A stretch of 10,921 bases of DNA. Origin: Desulfobacterales bacterium. Lineage in GTDB: Bacteria; Desulfobacterota; Desulfobacteria; Desulfobacterales; JAHEIW01. The stretch lies in NCBI GenBank assembly GCA_030145015.1, contig JAQYWI010000178.1, positions 1 through 10,921 on the forward strand. Direction: 5' to 3'. The notes beneath the pieces were generated by a model, which did not search any database, had not been told where the DNA came from, and saw nothing but the letters and a program-made list of their open reading frames with translations. Shown here one piece after another: positions 6,969 to 10,921 of this stretch; position 1 is the stretch's first letter; the number at the start of each line of letters is the position of its first letter. Position numbers and translations under genes: made by a program.

Positions 6969-6998
6969 TTTATAAATAAAAAGATTGCCTGAGGTCAA
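6969..6998 (-). promoter_or_regulatory. Candidate sigma-70 promoter of the ABC importer operon
   Basis: On the minus strand TTGACC (6998-6993) and TATAAA (6974-6969) are 18 bases apart, each matching five of six consensus positions. Transcription would start near 6962, giving an untranslated leader of about 180 nt before the binding-protein ATG at 6781. Confidence 0.55.
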
Positions 6999-7150
6999 GT
7001 CAGAACTTTCAAATTCCACTAATTTTTTTTATATAAATTTCAGTTGGTTATAAACTGTAAAATGCTGTCAATTCGTTTTCCGAGTAATATTAATAACAAA
7101 GACCACATCATATTTAACCACTTTCTGCATATTTTCTGACTGTTTGCTGC

Positions 7151-7177
7151 TTTTCAGTGAAAATTTCACGTGAAACA
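7151..7177. promoter_or_regulatory. Overlapping palindromes including a parS-like site
   Basis: TTTTCA-G-TGAAAA (7151-7163), GTGAAA-A-TTTCAC (7157-7169) and the perfect 12-bp TTTCACGTGAAA (7164-7175) overlap. The 16-mer 7162-7177 matches the ParB-binding parS consensus TGTTNCACGTGAAACA at 14 of 16 positions, with the right half exact. It lies in the middle of the divergent intergenic region. It could be a chromosome-partition site or the operator of an unknown dimeric regulator; no parA, parB or dnaA gene is in the window. Confidence 0.5.
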
Positions 7178-7190
7178 AAAATAAAATTGC

Positions 7191-7238
7191 CTAAAATGAA
7201 CTAAAATGAGCTAAAATGTCTAAATTCACTAAAATCAA
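7191..7238. repeat. 10-bp tandem repeat (CTAAAATGAN)
   Basis: Units are CTAAAATGAA (7191), CTAAAATGAG (7201), CTAAAATGTC (7211) and, after an 8-nt degenerate TAAATTCA, CTAAAATCAA (7229-7238). The first three are in exact 10-nt register, about one helical turn, so a protein could bind them all on one face. The array sits 30 bp upstream of the candidate promoter of the decarboxylase genes and 14 bp from the parS-like palindrome. Confidence 0.8.
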
Positions 7239-7267
7239 TCGACTGGTTCTGGTTGCGTATTTATTTG

Positions 7268-7295
7268 TTGACATATGAAATGATGTATGAATTAT
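7268..7295 (+). promoter_or_regulatory. Candidate promoter of the OadG/OadB genes
   Basis: A perfect -35 TTGACA (7268-7273) is followed after 16 bases by AATTAT (7290-7295), matching four of six -10 positions. Transcription would start near 7302, leaving an untranslated leader of about 240 nt. The -10 is weak, so an activator at the adjacent repeats is possible. Confidence 0.45.
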
Positions 7296-7539
7296 TCAAA
7301 ATTTTACTAACTTATAAGAGGAATCATTTCAAGCCCTTCATATTCTGCCTGATCGGCCGCCTTTTCGCAGGAAATATCGCTCACTTGGATTCTAACTTTG
7401 AATTTTGTGCCTTTTAAGGCAGGAGATTTCTATATATCGCAACCGTTTTTATGAAGTGCGCTGTTCCATCATCTTTGATTATTAATTCTGTACTTTTTTA
7501 CGCTTGAACTCTGGTAGGCGTGATTTCAGGAGGCATAAA
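7296..7539 (+). other. Non-coding leader before the OadG-like gene
   Basis: No gene is supported here. Small elements are GCCTT-TT-AAGGC at 7409-7420, and a possible 6-bp pairing of CTGCCT (near 7346) with AGGCAG (near 7417). ATATCGC occurs twice (about 7374 and 7435) as a direct repeat. The AGGAGG at 7528-7533 is the ribosome binding site of the next gene. No known riboswitch class was recognised. Confidence 0.4.
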
Positions 7540-7989
7540 TTGATTGGTATTGAGAACATAACCAACAATAACGGATGGGCCATGGCGGCGGTGGGCGCTG
7601 CGATCGTGTTCATGGGCCTGGTTGTATTGACTTTTGTAATTTCCCAGATCCACAAGATCCTTAAGCTCTGGGAAGAAAGAGAAAAATATCTGGACCGATT
7701 CAAGAAAAAAGCCCCGGCGGTTGAGGGAGACGAATTCGAAGTGCCGATTTATAAAGAATGTCGTCTCCCTACTGTGGATGAGCTTGCCAATACTTACAGG
7801 CCCCTGGTTGAAAAGCTGAAGGAGCCGTTTGTTCTCTCACAACTATTCGAAATTGCAAATAAAATTGATTTGCCCCACCCACATCTATCGATACAACGAC
7901 TGCAGGAAGCCGACATCCTGGTCGCCCAAGGGGATGGCACGTTCACCTGGAATAACTTAATAGGAAATGAAGGCTTAAACAATGTTTGA
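7540..7989 (+). CDS. OadG-like (gamma) subunit of a Na+-translocating decarboxylase, with C-terminal extension
   Basis: A 149-residue protein with one N-terminal membrane segment, about residues 13-35 (GWAMAAVGAAIVFMGLVVL...), then a charged stretch (KLWEEREKYLDRFKKK). This is the layout of OadG/gamma subunits, which hold the soluble carboxyltransferase to the OadB channel. I chose the TTG at 7540 because AGGAGG lies six bases upstream; an earlier in-frame TTG at 7504 has no such site. Typical gamma subunits are about 80-120 residues. Here residues 75-140 add a folded-looking region (LPTVDELANTYRPLVEKL, PFVLSQLFEIANKIDL, HLSIQRLQEADILVAQGDGT) whose helix-helix-helix-hairpin pattern resembles a winged helix. 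The gene overlaps the oadB start by eight bases. Family call rests on the TM pattern and the oadB neighbour. Confidence 0.75.
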   Translation: MIGIENITNNNGWAMAAVGAAIVFMGLVVLTFVISQIHKILKLWEEREKYLDRFKKKAPAVEGDEFEVPIYKECRLPTVDELANTYRPLVEKLKEPFVLSQLFEIANKIDLPHPHLSIQRLQEADILVAQGDGTFTWNNLIGNEGLNNV

Positions 7990-9109
7990 TCTATTTTTAC
8001 AGTTTTTATCAAATACCGGATATTTTTTAGCGGACTACCGCCATTACGTTATGATCGTTGTGGGCTGTATTTTTCTCTATCTGGGAACTGCTAAAAAATA
8101 CGAGCCCCTGCTGCTGGTTCCCATCGGCTTTGGCATTTTAGTCGGAAATATTCCTTTTTTTAAAGGCTTTGGAATCGGCATCTATGAGCCCAACAGCGTT
8201 TTGCACTATCTTTACTTTGGTGTTACCTCCGGCGTCTACCCTTCGATTGTCTTTCTGGGCCTGGGCGCCATGACCGATTTTTCATCTTTATTGGCCCAGC
8301 CGAAACTAATGCTTTTGGGTGCAGCGGCCCAGATGGGAATATATTTTACCCTGCTGGGGGCCTTGTTTTTCGGGTTTGATCCCAAAGAAGCCGCTTCGAT
8401 TGCAATCATCGGCGGGGCTGACGGCCCGACATCCATTTTTTTAACCGCAAAACTTGCGCCGCATCTCATCGGACCCATTGCAATTGCGGCGTATTCTTAC
8501 ATGGCCTTAATACCCGTTATTCAGCCGCCGATCATGCTGCTGCTGACCAGCAAAAAAGAGCGGCTTATCAAAATGCCGCCTTCCAGGAACGTTTCCAAAA
8601 AAGAGCTATTGATATTTCCGGTGGCGGGCGTCTTGCTGTGTTGCTTTTTGGCACCCACGGCATTGCCGCTTTTAGGTATGCTGTTTTTAGGAAATTTCTT
8701 AAAAGAATGCGGTGTTGTAAATCGTCTGGCCAATACAGCCCAATCCGCCATAATTGATACGGCTACGATATTCCTTGGTTTTACAGTGGGCTGCAGCACC
8801 CAGGCCGATGTATTCCTGACCCCCAAAGCGCTGGGCATATTTTTTCTGGGTGCCGTCGCATTTTCGATTGCCACCGCATCCGGTTTAATTTTTGCCAAAA
8901 TTATGAATCTATTTCTGAAGCAGAAAATAAATCCGTTGCTGGGGGCCGCAGGCGTTTCGGCAGTGCCCGGCTCTGCCCGTGAAGTGCATTTGATGGGCTT
9001 GAAAGAGGACCCGACCAATTTCTTGCTGATGCATGGAATGGCGTGCAACTCATCGGGTGTTATCGGCTCGGCCATCTGCGCCGGAATTTTGTGGAGCTTT
9101 TTTATTTAA
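7982..9109 (+). CDS. oadB: Na+-translocating decarboxylase beta subunit (OadB/GcdB/MmdB family)
   Basis: The 375-residue integral membrane subunit that decarboxylates carboxybiotin and exports Na+. Key residues known from Klebsiella OadB are all present at the same spacing. D147 in GGADGPTSIF matches D203, Y173 matches Y229, and in INPLLGAAGVSAVPGSAR N317, G321, S326 and R333 match N373, G377, S382 and R389. The spacing D147-N317 (170) equals D203-N373. It is therefore likely a working pump. AAGG lies eight bases before the ATG at 7982, and the start overlaps the OadG-like gene. No alpha subunit (carboxyltransferase) or biotin carrier gene adjoins it, so it cannot be told whether the substrate is oxaloacetate, glutaconyl-CoA, methylmalonyl-CoA or another. 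The symbol is that of the family. Confidence 0.95.
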   Translation: MFDLFLQFLSNTGYFLADYRHYVMIVVGCIFLYLGTAKKYEPLLLVPIGFGILVGNIPFFKGFGIGIYEPNSVLHYLYFGVTSGVYPSIVFLGLGAMTDFSSLLAQPKLMLLGAAAQMGIYFTLLGALFFGFDPKEAASIAIIGGADGPTSIFLTAKLAPHLIGPIAIAAYSYMALIPVIQPPIMLLLTSKKERLIKMPPSRNVSKKELLIFPVAGVLLCCFLAPTALPLLGMLFLGNFLKECGVVNRLANTAQSAIIDTATIFLGFTVGCSTQADVFLTPKALGIFFLGAVAFSIATASGLIFAKIMNLFLKQKINPLLGAAGVSAVPGSAREVHLMGLKEDPTNFLLMHGMACNSSGVIGSAICAGILWSFFI

Positions 9110-9132
9110 TCGGAAGATGGTATTAGATATCC

Positions 9133-9252
9133 GGTATAAGGTATAAGGTGCGAGGCAGGTAAAGCTAAGGGCCTCACGCATAGAGCATAGCGCAAAGCGT
9201 TTAAACAGGGAACTTCGATGATATTTTTTTACCCTATGCCCCATGCGCTATG
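9133..9252. repeat. Three 7-nt tandem repeat blocks in the convergent gap after oadB
   Basis: The 148-bp gap between the convergent oadB and SUMF1-domain genes holds GGTATAA, GGTATAA, GGTGCGA (9133-9153); CATAGAG, CATAGCG, CAAAGCG (9179-9199); and CCCTATG, CCCCATG, CGCTATG (9232-9252). AGCATAGCGCA (9184-9194) and TGCGCTATGCT (9244-9254) are a perfect 11-bp inverted repeat joining the last two blocks around a 49-nt loop that contains T7. A hairpin here could help stop both converging transcripts, but it is not a standard terminator. Confidence 0.72.
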
Positions 9253-9257
9253 CTATT

Positions 9258-10010
9258 TCACTGCTGTGCCGGGACCTCTTTGACGCAGCGAAATCCCAAC
9301 CAGTGAGCACCGCCGATGGTGTCTTCCGGAGTCCAGCGGCAGGTCGCCCTGACAAAAATGGCGGAGCCCAAAAAACAGCCTCCTCGCATGGGCAGACTTT
9401 CTTCCAACCATCGCCCTTCACACACCTCCCAGACGTTGCCGCACATATCATAGCAGCCATAAGGGCTAATCCCGTGGTCGAAGAGTCCAATATCGGAGGT
9501 ATGCTCGAGACCGTATTCCCTTGAATTACAATGATCGGGCAAAAACTCCTGCCCCCAGGACCACCAGCGGCCGTCCGGGCCACGCGCGGCCTTTTCCCAT
9601 TGGTCCTCGGTCGGAATCGACTTGCCTGACCAGCGGGCGTAAGCACGAGCATCGTCCCATCCCACAAACACCACCGGCTTCATGGGCTGTCCCCACAGCG
9701 GATGTTTTAGAAGGACCGGCTCCCGGTGGCCGGTTTCATCAATAAATTTTTGGTATTGGTAGTTGGTAACCGGATAACGATCAATATAATAACCGGCCAG
9801 ATAGACCGTCCGGCCGGAAACTTCGGTGGCAAATATAGGATTTTCAATCTTGTCCAACAGGAATAAGTGGGCCAATTCTTCTTCGGTGATTCCGCGGGTA
9901 AACTCACCGGGCGGAACATATACCATTTCAGCACCATCAACAGGGGAAACGATGGTCTCAGGAAAAGGGCCGGCGCCCAGCATCTGGGTTATGTTCCACG
10001 GAGGGTTCAT
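9258..10010 (-). CDS. SUMF1/formylglycine-generating-enzyme-fold protein lacking the catalytic cysteines
   Basis: A 250-residue single-domain protein of the FGE-sulfatase (C-type-lectin-like) fold. Motifs in order are MVYVPPGEFTRG (29-40), YYIDRYPVTNYQYQKFI (74-90), VVFVGWDDARAYARWSGKSI (113-132), PTEDQWEKAARGPDGRWWSWG (133-153), SPYGCYDMCGNVWEVCEG (182-199) and RGGCFLGS...HWLGFRCVKE (209-245). In true FGE two cysteines lie 4 and 9 residues after the GG of RGG. Here those places are G215 and V220, so sulfatase-activating oxidation is unlikely. C186, C190, C197, C212, C224 and C242 could bind metal or form disulfides. No signal peptide is seen. The start is uncertain: ATG at 10010 has no Shine-Dalgarno, and the frame is open to a GTG at 10103, but that extension is encoded by a tandem repeat. 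Real role unknown. Confidence 0.85.
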   Translation of the reverse strand: MNPPWNITQMLGAGPFPETIVSPVDGAEMVYVPPGEFTRGITEEELAHLFLLDKIENPIFATEVSGRTVYLAGYYIDRYPVTNYQYQKFIDETGHREPVLLKHPLWGQPMKPVVFVGWDDARAYARWSGKSIPTEDQWEKAARGPDGRWWSWGQEFLPDHCNSREYGLEHTSDIGLFDHGISPYGCYDMCGNVWEVCEGRWLEESLPMRGGCFLGSAIFVRATCRWTPEDTIGGAHWLGFRCVKEVPAQQ

Positions 10011-10021
10011 TTTAAAGCTTG

Positions 10022-10056
10022 GTATTGGATAATGGCATTCGGTATTGGGCGTCAGG
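10022..10056. repeat. Degenerate 7-nt tandem repeat (NNNNNGG)
   Basis: GG recurs exactly every seven bases at 10027, 10034, 10041, 10048 and 10055 (units GTATTGG, ATAATGG, CATTCGG, TATTGGG, CGTCAGG). It lies just upstream of the SUMF1-domain gene start and crosses the open extension of that frame, so it may contribute a variable N-terminus if translation starts further up. Confidence 0.65.
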
Positions 10057-10180
10057 TATTCATTGTTGTGTTTTGGGCGTATGATTTCCAATCGCAAAGC
10101 CACAAAATCAATTCATAAATCTTTCCTTCGCAAACTCTGAGGCCCTGGTGCTAACACAAAATCATTGTTCCTTTTGTCAA

Positions 10181-10208
10181 ATTCCGCAATCCGAATTCCG
10201 CATTCACT
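10181..10208. repeat. Degenerate 7-nt tandem repeat (ATTCCGC)
   Basis: Four units in register: ATTCCGC, AATCCGA, ATTCCGC and ATTCACT. The array abuts and slightly overlaps the stop codon of the small unknown gene that ends at 10204. Confidence 0.65.
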
Positions 10209-10551
10209 TTTGCCCTTCTTTTTCCAGAAGCTCGCGGTACCAGCAGGCAAACTCGAACACTCCTTTAAAATACTCGTCGTTGTTAACGATTCCAAGGGCC
10301 ATTTCAAGAGCCCCGCGTCCGTAAGCATTACTGTAATCTTCTGAGCTGCACGATTGCAGAAACTCTCTGACGAGCGTCTGGGTGGTCCGTTTGGTTTTAT
10401 CTTTGCGTATGTCAATCGGATCTTTGGGTTCTTCAAAGGGATCCCACTTATCATAGCCTTTTTTTAAGATGTGTTTTTGACGACGGGGTGACATGCTTTC
10501 AAAGACCGCCCGTTTTCTCTCTTCGGCTTCTTCAGGAGAAAATTCGCTCAT
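10204..10551 (-). CDS. Small conserved-looking protein of unknown function
   Basis: A 115-residue soluble protein; I do not recognise the family. The N-terminal part is highly charged (MSEFSPEEAEERKRAVFESM, then SPRRQKHILKKGYDKW). A central DPFEEPKDPIDIRKDKTKRT segment is Asp/Lys/Pro-rich. The C-terminal half (REFLQS...YGRGALEMALGIV...YFKGVFEFACWYRELLEKEG) looks helical. No signal peptide or membrane segment is seen. AAGGAG six bases before the ATG at 10551 supports the start, and the start overlaps the stop of the upstream YkgJ-like gene (ATGA), so the two are translationally coupled and probably act together. C68 and C103 are the only cysteines. Confidence 0.88.
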   Translation of the reverse strand: MSEFSPEEAEERKRAVFESMSPRRQKHILKKGYDKWDPFEEPKDPIDIRKDKTKRTTQTLVREFLQSCSSEDYSNAYGRGALEMALGIVNNDEYFKGVFEFACWYRELLEKEGQK

Positions 10552-10921
10552 AGGGTTCTCCTTCGGCGCTTTTTTCCGGAGGGTGGCTCGGGCTCCTTTT
10601 CCTCTCCAACACCAAGATAGGCCTCATCAAAGGTCGTAAGCAATGCCATCGATAAGGGGACCAGCATATCCGCAAGTTTCACATATCTGGATTTAAGATC
10701 CCGGATCAATTCCCCGGATATTTGTTGAAGCCGGGTGTTAACCGCATCCAGATTCACAGTGGGATACTGCTCGCCTTTTTCGAAACCGGATTTACCGCAG
10801 GTATGCCCGGCCCCTCCGATCGCAGTCGGTATCCCATAAAACCGGCAGGTAAGCGGCCTATTATCGTACAAATCACATAATTCCGCTTCGTTTAAGAGGG
10901 GGCAGCGTACCCGTTCCTGTG
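10548..10921 (-). CDS. YkgJ-family cysteine-cluster protein (putative Zn/Fe-binding), 5' end outside window
   Basis: The frame is open to the right edge, so the N-terminus is missing; a TTG at 10871 is internal. The visible start RVRCPLLNEAELCDLYDNRP followed by LTCRFYG matches the CPLL...C-lY--RP--CR-yG block of YkgJ/UPF0153 proteins, which are thought to chelate zinc or iron. A further HTCGKSGF continues the cysteine set. The first CxxxCxxCC cluster would lie beyond the edge. After it come a helical region (NLDAVNTRLQQISGELIRDL) and a basic tail (PPSGKKRRRRTL). It is the upstream partner of the coupled small gene at 10204-10551. Molecular function is not established for the family. Confidence 0.85.
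   Translation of the reverse strand, partial: QERVRCPLLNEAELCDLYDNRPLTCRFYGIPTAIGGAGHTCGKSGFEKGEQYPTVNLDAVNTRLQQISGELIRDLKSRYVKLADMLVPLSMALLTTFDEAYLGVGEEKEPEPPSGKKRRRRTL

Noticed and set aside
6825..7019. A 64-codon minus-strand frame (GTG start) with a hydrophobic stretch, upstream of the binding-protein gene
   Set aside because: It has no Shine-Dalgarno, overlaps the candidate promoter and leader helices, and its hydrophobicity follows from a T/A-rich stretch.
7191..7238. CRISPR-like array
   Set aside because: Units are 10 nt and contiguous with no spacers, so this is a simple tandem repeat.
7020..7300. Replication origin in the AT-rich divergent region beside the parS-like site
   Set aside because: No DnaA-box matches (TTATCCACA-like) were seen and no dnaA, dnaN or rep gene is present; parS-like symmetry alone is not enough.
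8521..9075. A 184-codon minus-strand frame
   Set aside because: It is fully antisense to oadB, whose residues and spacing match characterised OadB; the opposite frame has no recognisable domain.
9258..10010. Functional formylglycine-generating enzyme activating a sulfatase
   Set aside because: Neither catalytic cysteine is at its expected place by manual alignment, and no sulfatase gene is nearby.

Overview
The window looks like a stretch of chromosome from a Gram-negative, anaerobic-type bacterium, probably Desulfobacterota (Desulfobacterales-like). This is inferred from a BMP-type ABC importer with a Sec-exported binding protein, a Na+-pump decarboxylase OadG/OadB pair, and intergenic DNA rich in degenerate short-period repeats. 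There is no rRNA or other taxonomic marker, so the assignment is tentative. No tRNA, rRNA, CRISPR array or prophage was seen.

Layout, left to right. (1) 1-428: C-terminal part of a DDE transposase, cut by the left edge. (2) 429-825: no gene; a composite palindromic repeat occupies 599-798. (3) 826-1505, minus strand: a type II toxin-antitoxin pair (AbrB-fold antitoxin, PIN/VapC toxin) with a good sigma-70 promoter and duplicated GTATACC operator-like sites. (4) 1622-6781, minus strand: a four-gene BMP-family ABC importer, probably for nucleosides, in the order binding protein, double ATPase, permease, permease. The operon has a 5' leader with competing base-pairing, an intrinsic terminator/attenuator hairpin after the binding-protein gene, and a long imperfect inverted repeat between the ATPase and permease genes. 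(5) 6782-7539: a 758-bp divergent intergenic region with promoters facing both ways, a parS-like palindrome and a 10-bp tandem repeat. (6) 7540-9109, plus strand: an OadG-like subunit with a long C-terminal extension, then OadB, the Na+-translocating beta subunit; no carboxyltransferase or biotin protein is next to them. (7) 9258-10921, minus strand: a YkgJ-like cysteine-cluster protein (cut by the right edge), a small unknown protein translationally coupled to it, and a SUMF1-domain protein that lacks the catalytic cysteines of formylglycine-generating enzymes.

How the parts fit. The transporter should bring nucleosides or related compounds across the inner membrane, with the leader, terminator and inverted repeat setting the ratio of binding protein to membrane complex. 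OadB should couple decarboxylation of an acyl-CoA or keto acid to Na+ export, but its soluble partners must be encoded elsewhere.

The most unusual feature is a set of unrelated 7-nt-period degenerate tandem repeats. They lie at five gene boundaries (2595-2629, 3721-3861, 9133-9252, 10022-10056, 10181-10208). Other repeats have an 8-nt (5475-5514) and a 10-nt (7191-7238) period. Some of these arrays overlap the ends of coding sequences.
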